A program made the translations under genes and the position numbers. Below are positions 1-11,581 of a DNA stretch of 64,000 nt, one piece after another. Under the pieces are notes generated by a model that had not been told where the DNA came from, did no database searches, and saw nothing but the letters and a program-made list of their open reading frames with translations. Every line of letters begins with the position of its first letter. The first letter of the stretch is position 1. Source of the DNA: Drechmeria coniospora (Eukaryota; Ascomycota; Sordariomycetes; Hypocreales; Ophiocordycipitaceae); the NCBI RefSeq assembly GCF_001625195.1, contig NC_054389.1:3158520-3222519 (forward strand). Direction: 5' to 3'.

Positions 1-564
1 GAAAATCCGCTGCGCACTATGCGCAAAAGGGCACTATACAAAGACCCACCAGTGCACTAGCTGCAACGCTACAGAGCCCTGCAACCACCTCGAACTAGTA
101 TGTGCTAACTGTAACGGTAAGCACAAGGCTAATAGTACCGAGTGCGAAATCTATTAGGCTATTAGACTATAAGTCGAAATAGCCCAGAAAAGTGCTATCT
201 TAGGCTTATCCAGCATAACGCACGGAGGCATAATTTAGCACACCAATCGGTACTCCAACAGGCCTACGCGTAAGCAACGTACCGATATTATCCTTCTACA
301 AGAGCCCTACTGCCCTAAAATTCAAGGAGCATTTATAGGGCTCCAACACCCGTCTTACTATATTATTACACCACAACAGTCAACTAGCCCTTTAAGTATT
401 ACAGTTAGACCTAGGGTCTTAACGTATATTAGGAAGGCTAGTAGGCTAGCTTATAATCCCCGATACGACCTATTTTCCGATCCAGATATCCAAGCTATAG
501 AGATATTAGGTACTGAACCATTTATCCTAATTAACCTCTACAACGAAAAGGAACAGGCCTACGA

Positions 565-745
565 GGGCCCTAGCGGACCTAGTAGGCCTAGCGGGCCTAA
601 CGGGCCTAGAGCGCCTAACAGGCCTAGCGGGCCTAACGGGCCGAGCGGGCCTAACGGGCCTAGCGGGCCTAACGGGCCTAGCGGGCCTAGCGGGCCTAAC
701 GGGCCTAGCGGGCCTAACGGGCCTAGCGGGCCTAACGGGCCTAGC
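565..745 (+). repeat. 9-bp minisatellite inside the LINE endonuclease domain
   Basis: Tandem units of gggcctagc / gggcctaac read in frame as Gly-Pro-Ser / Gly-Pro-Asn. They sit between the first conserved endonuclease block (LLQEPY) and the GDFN block. The intact copy has the same insertion at 39,187-39,312 with a different unit number. Confidence 0.92.
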
Positions 746-1673
746 CTAGCGGGCAACCAAGCCAGAACCCCTATACAGTTGAGAGGCTCCTCCTACCCTA
801 TAGGTGCAATAAGCCTACACTTATTATAGGGGACTTCAACCTACACCACCCATTATGGAATCCAACGGTAGACCCTATTAGGGCTACTAAGGCACAAAGG
901 CTAGTAAACTGGCTAACAAGCCAGAAGGCTAGCCTAATCCAGGACCCAGAAGAGGTTAAAGGGGGTACCTATTTTAGGCCCGGCTTAAAGTCTAGGTCTA
1001 TTATTGACCTAGCCTTTAGTACTCCTTTTAACCTACTAAACTGGTCTAACTGGAGGTACTTAGAGGCATCCGGGTCCGATCACCAGGTAATCGCCTTTTG
1101 AAGCTAGGGCGCCTATCCTACCTACAGCAAGCCTACTATTCCAGTCTAGGCCCCCCTTATTCAATTACAAAAAGGCCAACTGGAATAAGTATAATTATTT
1201 ATTACAGGAAAAGCAGGCATCCCTAAATCAGCAACTAGATACCCTAATTTCAGTAAGGGATCTAGATGGAATAGCTATACTAATTACAGAGGCTATACAG
1301 GCAGTAGCTATCGAGGCAATCCCTAGGCTACGGCCTAGTGAACGGTCTAAGCCTTGGTGGACCCCCGAGCTACTAGACTTACGGAAGACCCTTAGCCGTA
1401 CACAAAGACTATTTCGGAAAAACCGGAAATGCAAAGAAGACTGGAAAACGGCCCGTAATGCCTATTTTTATGCTATTCGGAAGGCTAAAGTAGGCTACTG
1501 GGAGACCTTTCTGGCTAATGCAGTTAACAGGGAGGTTTTCCAAGCCTATAACTATACAAAAGCTAGCCAGAATACTAACCTTCCGGGTATATTGTATACT
1601 AAGGAAGGAAGAGATATAATAGCAAATACCTTCCAGGAAAAATGCGATGCCTTTCTTACAACCCTATTTCCAA

Positions 1674-1868
1674 CAGGGCCTAACGGGCCTAACGGACCTA
1701 ACGGACCTAGTGGGCCTAGCGGGCCTAGCGGGCCTAGCGGACCTAGCGGACCTAGCGGGCCTAGCGGGCCTAGCGGGCCTAGCGGGCCTAGCGGGCCTAG
1801 CGGGCCTAGCGGGCCTAGCGGACCTAGCGGGCCTAACGGGCCTAACGGGCCTAGTGGGCCTAGTAGGA
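1674..1868 (+). repeat. 9-bp minisatellite between endonuclease and RT
   Basis: About 21 in-frame Gly-Pro-Ser/Asn units separate the endonuclease from the RT domain. The unit number and order differ in the copies at 40,254-40,568, 27,148-27,462 and 35,312-35,414. Confidence 0.92.
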
Positions 1869-2704
1869 GGCCTACTATAAAACAGGCTAGTAGAGAAAGG
1901 TGGGAGTGGCCTAACCTAGCTTGGAAAGAGGTTAAAGAGGCTATTAATTCGTCTTCGAATAAAAAAGCCCCAGGGCCCGATACTATCGGTTTCCCCCTTA
2001 TCCAGCAGACTTATAAGGTTATTCCTAAATTCCTCTACAAGGCCTATAACGCTTTATTTACAGAAGGCTACCACCCTAAGCTATGGCGACAAAGTATAGG
2101 CATTATCCTCCCTAAGCAAGGCAACCGAGACTATAGGAAGCCTAAGTCTTACAGGGTAATAGCCTTACTAAATTGCCTAGGCAAAGTCCTAGAAAAACTA
2201 TTCGCTACGCGATTAAGCTACCTAGCCAATACTACAGACCTATTAGGCCCTACACAACTAGGCGGGCGGAAACAAAGGTCTGCAATAGATACAGCCCTAT
2301 TACTGACCCACTATATCGAATTACAGCGCCTATCAAGGAAAAAGGCTAGTAGTACTATTACTACTACATTATTTCTTGATATTAAAGGCGCCTTCGATCA
2401 CGTATCAAAGGCTAAGCTTATAGGGGTTTTACGAAGGCTAGACCTCCCAAAGGCCCTAATTAGCTGGGTTATATCGTTCCTATCAGGCCGATCGATCCAA
2501 CTAGCCTTCGACGGCCAAATCCACCAACTAGTCGAAATAGCTATAGGAATACCGCAAGGATCGCCTATAAGCCCTATCTTATTCCTAATTTATATTAGGG
2601 ATATTATAGCGGATAAGGCCTTTCAGTTATCCTATATTGATGACTTTAGCCTAACGGTATCGTCTAGATCTGCCTATAAGAACTGCCGGGCGCTAGAAGG
2701 TATT

Positions 2705-4678
2705 TTTTTTTTTTTTCATTCATTACGCGCATGTAGCCCTAGGGGCTATGGCGCGGCGGCCTATAGGTCCTATAGGGCCTAGAAGACCTAATAGGCCTAC
2801 TAGACCCTTAGGGTCCTAAGGGCACGCAGGAGCTAACTAGCTAACTAAACTAGCAGTAACGACTGGCTATTTATATTAAATCAGTAGAGCTTTCCCTCGC
2901 ATTTCACGAATCTTAGTCCCTAGGCCTAGGCCTAGTACTATTCCTCTAGGTACCACTTTGCCGTACCGATATTAGTAGTAGTTAGGAACTCAAATAGAGC
3001 CTCCCTTCCTTGCCTAGTACTAAATAAAATCGGTAGGGTAAGCGGCTTACCCTGTAGGGCTTCCTTTAGGTCTTTCCGTTCCATCCTATAACGTACGCAA
3101 TATAGTAATAGGTGGGTTACAGTCTGTTTTTGCCCGCACTTACAGGCGTCCGAGTCGATTTTTCCAATCTTTTTTTGGTAGGGCTTAAGGTATCCGATCC
3201 CTGTTTTTAGTTGTATATAGGCCGATTGGATAGGCCTAGGCAAATCGGGTAGGCTAGGCTTATACGCAAACCTAGGTTTCCCAGTCCTTCGATAGTGGGC
3301 CCCTAGGCCCCTAGCCTTAGGGCCTCGGGCCTCCTCCCTAGCCCATAGCTCCTTCCACCCCCCTAGGGCTGCCTCTTTAACTCTCCTCCGTAGATAACTT
3401 AGGGAGGTATAGGGGGCACCTATAGGCCTAGTTAGGCCACCCTTTGCAAGCTGGTCTGCAATTTCGTTCCCTATAATTCCAACGTGGCTAGGGCACCACG
3501 TTAGGGTTATAGCTACCTTCCGGTCCGCTAGGCTATTTACTAGCTGCCTTGCCTTATAGGCTAGGTCGCTATAGCCTACGGTTACCTTCTGAATAGCTGC
3601 TTGGCTGTCTATAAAAAGATAGGCTTCTTGCGGTAGGGGGTTTCGTTGGGATAAGGCCTTTAGGGCCCGAGTTATACCAATTAGCTCGGCATCAACTACT
3701 TCGATCCTAGGGCCTAGGTTATAGGCCTTTGCCCCTAGGGCCCGGCCTGTAGGGTTCGTTTCGTAATAGGCGCACGAGTTCGTTGTTTGACCCCTAATAG
3801 TCCCTTGTGACCCGTCTGTATAATAAATAATACAGTTATTAAATTCTAGGTCCCTTAGAAGGGTTTCGTGTTCTAATTTAGCGGTCTCCTTAGGGCTTTG
3901 CGAAATACTTATAGAGGCCCTAGGCCCTAGGGCCCAGGGGGCTTGCCAGGCCGCTCTTTGTCTCTCTAGGCCCCAGTTAGGACCTATTATTTCCTTAATT
4001 TTCGATAGTAGCCGGAATAGCTGTGTTATAGGCCTGATATAGGTAAAAGTACCTAAATCAGACCCCGATTCGGCTAGTTCGTCCCGTACGGCTATGTCAT
4101 AGGCCCTACGGATCGGGTGGTTGTACTGAAACATTAGGGTCCTTAGGGCGTAGCCTAGGCAGGCCTTCTGGAACCGTATCTCCGGCGGGGGGATTGCGGC
4201 CTCAATTTCTAGGGCTTTTGTAGGGGACCCCCTAAAAGCCCCTAGGACCTTCGGTAGGGCCTCGTTTTGTAGACGTTGATAGTACTGTATTAGGCCTTTT
4301 TGGCCCTGGCCCTGGCCTTTGTACCAAACAGGGACCCCGAAGTCCGCTATAGTAGTAATACAAGCAATATATAGTTGCCGTAGTGCCCTATAGGGTAGGC
4401 CCTTTTGGGTACTTGCTAGCCTAGATAGGCCTAGGAAGGCGGCCCTAGCTAGGGCTATCCGGTTTTCGATGTGTGATTTAAACGATAGCTTTGAATCGAA
4501 CCAAATACCTAGCCACCTAATAACGGGCTTTGGTGTAATTGCTATATTAGCTATTGTTACGCCTTCCGTTATAGGGGCTCTTTGTGTAGTAAAGTGGATT
4601 AGTTCCGTTTTCCCGTGGTCAAATTGGACCCCTTGGTCCGTTGCTTGGGCTGTAAGCCTAGTTACAATACCTTCTAGC
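2705..4678 (-). mobile_element. LINE copy B: 5'-truncated, minus strand
   Basis: It opens with a poly(T) tract (the complement of the LINE poly(A) tail), followed by the 3' UTR and the C-terminal half of ORF2. An uninterrupted reading frame covers 2,938-4,134 and contains the RNase H signature ([34 protein letters not shown]) and the CCHC motif. The left junction lies in the host LINE at GGTATT, just after the YIDD block. The right end stops at the same position of its own ORF2, where a plus-strand LINE piece starts, so this junction is palindromic rather than a simple insertion. It carries the GCGTGCCC 3' UTR variant shared with the intact copy. Confidence 0.88.
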
Positions 4679-5940
4679 GTGGTGCCCTAGCCACGTTGGA
4701 ATTATAGGGAATGAAATTGCAGACCAGGTAGCAAAAGGAGGCCTAACTAGGCCTAGTATAGGTACCCCTATACCTCCCTAAGCTATCTACGGAGGAGGGT
4801 AAAAGAAGTAGCCCTAGGGGGGTGGAAGGAGCTATGGGCTAGGGAGGAGGCCCGAGGCCCTAAGGCTAGGGGCCTAGGGGCCCACTATCAAAGGACTGGG
4901 AAACCTAGGTTTTCGTATAAGCCTAGCCTATCCGATTTGCCTAGGCCTATCCAATCGGCCTATATACAACTAAAAACAGGGATCGGATACCTTAAGCCCT
5001 ACCAAAAAAAGATTGGAAAAATCGACTCGGATGCCTGTAAGTGCGGGCAAAAACAGACTGTAACCCACCTATTACTGCAATGCGTACGTTATAGGAAGGA
5101 ACGGAAAGACCTAAAGGAAGCCCTACAGGGTAAGCCGCTTACCCTACCGATTTTATTTAGTACTAGGCAAGGAAGGGAGGCTCTATTTGAGTTCCTAACT
5201 ACTACTAATATCGGTACGGCAAAGTGGTACCTAAAGGAATAGTACTAGGCCTAGGCCTAGGGACTAAGATTCGTGAAATGCGAGGGAAAGCTCTACTGAT
5301 TTAATATAAATAGCCAGTCGTTACTGCTAGTTTTTTTTTTTTTTTTCATCCATTACGCGCATGCAGCCCTAGGGGCTATGGCGCGGCGGCCTATAGATCC
5401 CTCAGGGCCTAGAAGACCTAATAGGCCTACTAGACCCTTAGGGCCCTAACGGCCCGCAGGAGCTAACTAGCTAACTAAACTAGCAGTAACGACTGGCTAT
5501 TTATATTAAATCAGTAGAGCTTTCCCTCGCATTTCACAAATCTTAGTCCCTAGGCCTAGGCCTAGTACTATTCCTCTAGGTACCACTTTGCCGTACCGAT
5601 ATTAGTAGTAGTTAGGAACTCAAATAGAGCCTCCCTTCCTTGCCTAGTACTAAATAAAATCGGTAGGGTAAGCGGCTTACCCTGTAGGGCTTCCTTTAGG
5701 TCTTTCCGTTCCTTCCTATAACGTACACATTGTAGCAATAAGTGGGTTACAGTCTGTTTTTGCCCGCACTTACAGGCGTCCGAGTCGATACTGCTAGTTT
5801 AGTTAGCTAGTTAGCTCCTGCGGGCCCTTAGGACCCTAAGGGTCTAGTAGGCCTATTAGGTCTTCTAGGCCCTAAGGGACCTATAGGCCGCCGCGCCATA
5901 GCCCCTAGGGCTGCATGCGCGTAATGAATGAAAAAAAAAA
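4679..5940 (+). mobile_element. LINE copy C: RNase H end plus 3' UTR, split by a minus-strand insertion
   Basis: It begins inside the RNase H domain ([10 protein letters not shown]) and runs through the CCHC motif, the ORF2 stop and the 3' UTR to a poly(A) tail at about 5,931-5,940. It is interrupted at 5,331-5,788 by a minus-strand LINE 3' end flanked by TACTGCTAG on both sides. The open stretch 4,937-5,242 is the C-terminal tail of ORF2 ([16 protein letters not shown]); it is not an independent gene. Confidence 0.87.
5331..5788 (-). mobile_element. LINE copy D: short 3'-end insertion at TACTGCTAG
   Basis: A poly(T) tract is followed by the 3' UTR and the last part of ORF2 in minus orientation, truncated within the CCHC region. 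Direct repeats TACTGCTAG at 5,322-5,330 and 5,789-5,797 are a clean 9-bp target-site duplication. The target is the 3' UTR of plus-strand copy C. Confidence 0.92.
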
Positions 5941-7525
5941 GCATTGGGTCTTTGGCGTATAGGCCTTATAGGCTACAACCTTGGCCCGAATTCCAGCTAT
6001 AAATAGCCTATTTTTAAGGCTATAGCTAGCCTCTTGTTCTATAGGGACGGCAAAAACAATAGACCCAGCGGCCTTACCTAAGCTAGGCCTTTTAAGCCAG
6101 CAGGGCTAGCCCCTAACCGTAACTGGGTTAAAGGTCTCGATTTCCGACTTAGTAATTTCAAGGATATTGGTCTCCGTAAGAATAGGTACCCCGTGTGCTA
6201 CTAGCTTTATCCAGCTAATAGGGGTCTCTATTGCCTCAACCGGATAAGTTTTAAATAGTCCTATCCAGGCTTGTTTTTTTTCTAGTAGTTGGGCTGCTGT
6301 ATAGGGCTCTATTGTTGTAATAACTAGGTTGCCCCTAGCCGATAGCTCGATGCTAGCTACGGCTATAGCCCCTAAGGTCTTATTTAGTGCATTCCGTAGC
6401 GTTAGTGCGCGTACTTGGGGTCTATTTTCTGTAGGTCCCTTAGGCTCCTTTCGGAGTTTTAGGATTACTTATAAGCCTTCCTTTGTAGGGCGTTTGGGCC
6501 CGTTGGTTCTGCTAGGCCTGTCAGGCCCACCAGGCCCGTTGGGCCCTCTAGGCCCGTTGGGCCCGTTAGGCCCGCTAGGCCCGCTAGGCCCGCTAGGCCC
6601 GCTAGGCCCGCTAGGCCCGTTAGGGCCCTTGGGTCCTCGGCCCCTTGGTGGGACGACCGCCCAGGCGCTGTTCTGGAGACCTGTAGGTATAGGTGTTTGG
6701 GCTGCCTCGCCATAGCTCTTCGGGCCCCTTGGAAATGCATTTTGTAGTGCATTTATAAGGGGTTCGAAGAGGCTATATAGCATCTTCAATACTGTACTTT
6801 GTATAAGTATAGTAGCCTGTTGGATCTGTAGGGCTAGGTCTTGGCCCTCGTTTTGGTCGGTAGTTATAGGCCTAGATATCCCCTTTTTAGCTAGTTTAGG
6901 TAGCCTTTCAGGAGACTCTAGGTCTGCGTGGGTTCGTTTCCGTTGTTGTAGTATAAGGGGGGTTTCGGGAGTTTCTGGTTGGGTAGGGGCTTCTAGGGTT
7001 TCCGTATCCTCTAGGTCTTCCATATCGGTATCTGTAGGTTGACCTAGGGATATAAGTTCGATTTCGTCTTCGTTTATTGTATTTTCTTCGTTTTCTACAA
7101 TTGTATTGGTATTTTTAGTATTTTCCTGATTTTCCTGATTTTTTCCTGATTTTCCCTGTATAGGGTAGGCTGAGCCTGATTTTCCTGATTTTTTTCCTGA
7201 TTTTTCTGGTATAGGGTAGGCTGGGCTAGGGCCGGGCCTGTAGCCGGGCCTATAGTCGGGTGGGTTGGGTAGGTTGGGTGGGTCTCGCTGGGTGCAATCG
7301 GGTGGGTCTCGTTGGGTGGGGTCGGTACGCGCGGGGTTGCGTTTCTGGCGGCCCTCTTCCTCCCAGTTGAAGGTATCTTTGACCCCCGACTGCACGCGCG
7401 TAATCGGCTGCGCGCGGCTGTAACTTGAGGATCGTAATGTCCCAATTGAGGGGAATTGAAAGAACTGCAATTTGGCTATTTTATTGTGGTTTCAATCGAT
7501 CGGGTGGGCGCGTGGTGTTGATGTT
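5941..7525 (-). mobile_element. LINE copy E: 5' UTR and ORF1, minus strand, broken
   Basis: The 5' end of the element (AACATCAACACC on the minus strand) is at about 7,525, next to an unrelated T-run. ORF1 is inactivated. The ATG used in the intact copy is ATA here (about 7,375), a frame change occurs in the NQEKNQEN repeat zone near 7,110, and a CAA-to-TAA change near 6,468 ends the frame right after the collagen-like tract. ATG to ATA and CAA to TAA are both the RIP type of change. The segment ends inside the ORF1 zinc-knuckle region, where it abuts the poly(A) tail of copy C. Confidence 0.88.
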
Positions 7526-8460
7526 TTTTTTTTGTAACTAACGGCTGCGTTATAACTATCTTATAGGATATTGCGCTTAATACTACTATCCTATATAGTT
7601 TTATGAAGTGCGTAATATAGCTTAATAAGTTTAATTTTATTGGGTTAATTTATTCCCCTAGCTAATACTAGTTTTTATTTAAAGCGTACGTAGAATAAGG
7701 TAAATGCCTTATTATTTACTTACTCTGGTTATTCGAGCTCGATCTGTACTATCTCCATCCAATAAGGGCCGGTAAAGACGGATTTAAAATAAGCTAAGAA
7801 TTGTAATGGGTTGTACTAGTATAACGGCCCTGCTTTAAAGAAGGCTATAATACGGAACTAAATCTTAGGCGCTAAGTACTGCTAGATGAATATCTACTGG
7901 TCCTTATTGGTATCGATAAACTTACAGTCGGTAACTAGCTTATAGGCCGTAAGTATCTTTTAGGCTGTAAATATAGTCTTATCTCTACTGTATAGTACCC
8001 CTATTGGTATCGGTTTGCGTTAGTCCTAGAGAAGTATTGCTAGGCTATTAATAGTTAAGGGGGTCCGTACCAATCCCAGTATAGTACCGGACTATATCTC
8101 TCGGGATGCTTAATACTATACTACCGTAGCAATTTACTAGTTTAACTACTGGATTTCTGTAAACTAATCGGGTAGTAGTTAACTAGCGGTAGTATTTTAT
8201 TCGCTAAGTAGTATATTATTATCCTATTAATCTATTGTTTAATAGTCTACGGCCTACTGCTTGCCGTAATAAAGGGAGATTTCTTAAATATTATAGAGTT
8301 ACTAGTACTACTAGTATCTAGTGGTCGGAAATAGTTATTAAGAAATCTACGGAATACTAACTTAAGGTACTAGGCATTAAAGTACTTATACTCCAATACC
8401 TGCTTAGTTATAGGATATAAGTTACGTACGGTAGTACGTAACTCTATCCTAGGACATAGC
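7526..8460. other. Decayed AT-rich DNA, not assigned
   Basis: No intact frame is visible. On the minus strand short stretches look protein-like between stops (for example a piece reading roughly FKSVFTGPYWMEIVQ near 7,740-7,800). This suggests a decayed transposon gene of a family I cannot name. Confidence 0.4.
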
Positions 8461-10364
8461 TCTATTAGGCAAAGCCTAATATTATAACATTTAATACTAT
8501 ATTAAGTATATAGCTTAGTATATTTACTTAATGTATAGCCTAAGCCTTAATAGGTATTTAAAGTAATATATATAGCCTTACCTACTATTAGTAAGTATAA
8601 GTAGGTATTTGTACTAAGTTAATAGTTACTTTAGTTAAAATATACTATAATATTTATAAGTTATATAAGTCTTATATAAGTAATTCTCCCTTATTATATT
8701 ATCCTACCCCCTTTACTCTTTATATTACCTATAATAATAATAAGTTATATTTATTTTATATAAATAATATATTCCTATTGTACTATTCTATTACTTTTAC
8801 TTCTGATATTACTTAATACTTTAGTTTTATACCCCTTTCCTTCTTAACTATATCCTACCCTTACTTAATATTATTATAAATAGTTTTAAAACCCCCCCTA
8901 ATGAGAATACTGAAAAAAATAAAAGTAAAAATAAATATTTGTCTAAAAAAAGTTTAATAAGTTTAAATAATATAATTAATATATATTTATATTTTAAGGT
9001 AGTTATAATAATAGTTTACTTATAGTAGTATTAAGTTAAGTCCTTATTAAAGCTACTTTAGTGTTAGATTTTTCCTTTAGGGTATTTAGAATTTTATATT
9101 TTATTTTTTAGCTTACCTATACTTTACTATTTATACAGGGATTTTCCTATTACTATATAAATTCCTTTAGGGCTTTTATTTATATAAATGCTTTTATAAA
9201 TTCCTAAGTTAATTATTTATAGCCTTATTACTTTATAAAGGTATTATATTATCCTCTTTAGCCTTAGGCCCCCCTTATTACTAAAATATATTTAACTTAG
9301 TATTCTTTTTATTAAGTACTATTCTTATTTTAGATTAATAATAGGCCTAGCTTTAAATCCTATACTATTTAACTAAGTAGGAGGTTATTTACTACCCTTT
9401 TAATATAGTTAATATAAAAGGTAGGGTATAGGCCCTAAGGAATATTTAGTATCACTATAGGTAGTATTAGTACTATTAGTACTATAAACTTAAAGGCTAC
9501 TTAATTTAGCTTCCTATATTGCTTATTAGTTTTAATATATTTAAGGCTTAGCTAGAATATATTACCTACCTAAAACTTTTTTACTAAGTAATTTAAAGCT
9601 ATAGCTAACTTATATAAGTATTATGATATAAAGGTAATAGCTATTTATATAATTTGTATTCCTTCCCTTAGGTATAATAAAAATATAACTATTCTTTCTT
9701 TTAGTATTATTATACTTACTTAGTTATCCTTTACTATAGGTATAATATTAATTTTATAGCTTAGTAATAGCCTATTTAAACTAATATTTATAATTAAAGA
9801 CTCATATTATTTAAGGTAAGTTAGTAGGTATTTAGGTAGGCTAGTTAGTTAAAATACTTAAAAAATAAGATTAAGATCTATAGGGTAGTTTAAATTTCTT
9901 AATTTACCCTTTTAGTACTCCTATCTATTTAGGGGTAGTATAAAGTTAATAGGAGTTATTTTATTCCTATAAGGGAATATAAGGATATTTAGAACTTACT
10001 AAGTTAGTTTAATTCTTAGTTTATTATAATTTAAGTAGAAAAACCCTTAAATTACTACTAATAGGTCTTAACCCGTTTTATATAAGTCTTTATACTTATT
10101 ATAGTTATTGCCTTTAGTTAAATAAACTTAAAGAAGTAGTTTATAATAACTATTAGGAATTAGAGGTCCCTTTTATTTTATATTAATAAATTAGTTATAA
10201 AGTTAATTAATATTTACTTTTAGTATTAGTTTAATAGGGAAATTAATTATAAGAATTCCTATTTCTATAGATAGCTCTTATAGCTTTAGTAATAGTAGTA
10301 ATTCTAAATATACTATACTATATCCTATAATATATTATGTTAGTAAAAGTTCTACTAAAGTGTT
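8461..10364 (-). mobile_element. Gypsy family 1 remnant, RIP-degraded
   Basis: The stretch is colinear by eye with about 14,950-16,810 of the complete family 1 element, including shared runs around 8,527-8,720 and 9,730-9,900. Its left edge resembles the family 1 LTR end (aagcctaat...ataaca). It is very TA-rich with stops in all frames. It is cut at the right by a LINE 3' end. Confidence 0.65.
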
Positions 10365-10752
10365 ACGTTATAGGAAGGAACGGAAAGACCTAAAGGAAGC
10401 CCTATAGGGTAAACCGCTTACCCTACTGATTTTATTTAGTACTAGGCAAGGAAGGGGGGCTCTATTTGAGTTCCTAACTACTACTAATATCGGTACGGCA
10501 AAGTGGTACCTACAGGAATAGTACTAGGCCTAGGCCTAGGGACTAAGATTCGTGAAATGCAAGGGAAAGCCCTACTGATTTAATATAAATAGCCAGTCGT
10601 TACTGCTAGTTTAGTTAGCTAGTTAGCTCCTGCGGGCCGTTAGGACCCTAAGGGTCTAGTAGGCCTATTAGGTCTTCTAGGCCTTAAGGGACCTATAGGC
10701 CGCTGCGCTATAGCCCCTAGGGCTGTATGTGCGTAATGAATGAAAAAGAAAA
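10365..10752 (+). mobile_element. LINE copy F: short 3' end with A-rich tail
   Basis: It starts in the last codons of ORF2 (cgttataggaaggaacgg), passes the ORF2 stop and 3' UTR, and ends in tgaaaaagaaaa. It is inserted in the family 1 Gypsy remnant. I could not read a convincing target-site duplication. Confidence 0.88.
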
Positions 10753-11230
10753 CGATTTAAATTATTATTAAAGAAAATCAGTTCTAAATAAACCTATACT
10801 ATATTAATATATAGCATATATAGCTTAAGTAGGGGTATAGTAAAGGAAGGATCCTTATTGAATATATACTAATAAATATAATCCTGGCTAATAGTCTTAC
10901 AAAAGTATTACTAAGAGGTAAATTCCTATACTTCTAAGTACTATTCGGCCTTAAGGATATAATAGGAAGGATTATGCACCCAATCTAATAAAAGGGGTAA
11001 CAATACTACCCTATCCGACCCTATAACCCGTTAGGTATATTGCAATAGCTTTATACAGCTTTAGTATAATTATCTAAAGCTAGGGAGTATTTTGTACCGA
11101 TACGCCAACGGGCCTATAATAGGGTTAAAATCCAAGTGGTTAGTTATATAACGGTATCTATATTTGCGCCTATTTAAGTAGGTACAGAGGACACCTAGTA
11201 GTTAGCAATAACAGTATTAAGAACACTAAT
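10753..11230 (+). mobile_element. Copia RNase H C-terminus and probable 3' LTR remnant
   Basis: At about 10,830-10,970 the plus strand reads EYILTNIILADSLTKVLL and continues to FGLKD. This is the conserved end of Copia polyproteins (IPTxxMLADxLTKxLPRGKF). A purine-rich stretch (aaaaggggtaaca) near 11,000 could be the polypurine tract before an LTR. Stops interrupt the frame further upstream. The copy is incomplete. Confidence 0.65.
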
Positions 11231-11581
11231 AAATTGATTCTGACCTATCTTACGATCCTTGATTTATTGTAGCCCTAGTCCGGGCGGACCCCCTTTTCCT
11301 CTGTTGTATTATAAATGTATTACCTATCCATACAACCTTCTGCAAGCCGACCAGTAACCCCTTATTCTTACACAAATAATCAGTTCTAATTGCAAAGTCC
11401 AATATGCACAAGTCCAGTCTGAGCTGTCCTTCCGTTTACACTACCGACTTACGTCCCCGTATGTCGGTGCAAACTATGGTAGAGTTGCTATGCATCCTGG
11501 CTTGTCCCTTGAGCAGTAAACTAGTAGCGAGTTTCACCGTCCTGTATTGGTAGTGCTATGTATTACGACCCCTGTATATTA
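11231..11581. other. Transition to host DNA, 3' flank of the isolated gene
   Basis: Base composition returns to balanced here. I see no gene; it is probably the 3' untranslated and intergenic sequence of the minus-strand gene ending at 11,582. Confidence 0.5.

Larger units (their letters stand above)
1..2704 (+). mobile_element. LINE copy A: ORF1 C-terminus to reverse transcriptase, broken
   Basis: This is a plus-strand copy of the LINE family whose intact form lies at 36,806-43,374. It enters the window inside the ORF1 zinc-knuckle region and runs through endonuclease, collagen-like linker and the RT domain. It stops just after the YIDD motif, where a poly(T) tract begins. It is dead: the ORF1 tail has CAG changed to TAG near 154, the start of the endonuclease has about 4 extra bases near 270 compared with the intact copy, and there is an extra T near 1,098 (cctttt against ccttt). 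The RT part stays open from 1,592 (a TTG codon, not a real start) to the junction. The Gly-Pro repeats lie at about 565-745 and 1,674-1,868. Confidence 0.9.

Noticed and set aside
559..756. ORFs rich in Leu-Gly-Pro or Leu-Ala-Gly-Leu repeats (also 1,647-1,880, 6,329-6,752, 27,135-27,368, 37,709-38,195, 39,150-39,338, 40,348-40,581)
   Set aside because: They are other frames or strands of the 9-bp arrays inside LINE ORF1 and ORF2.
1228..1434. Recurrent 68-residue ORF antisense to the endonuclease (also 27,701-27,907 and 39,809-40,015)
   Set aside because: It recurs only because the LINE recurs; it lies opposite a conserved ORF2 region and shows no independent signal.
7526..8460. Possible DDE transposase or gag remnant
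   Set aside because: Only short protein-like stretches between stops; not enough to name a family.
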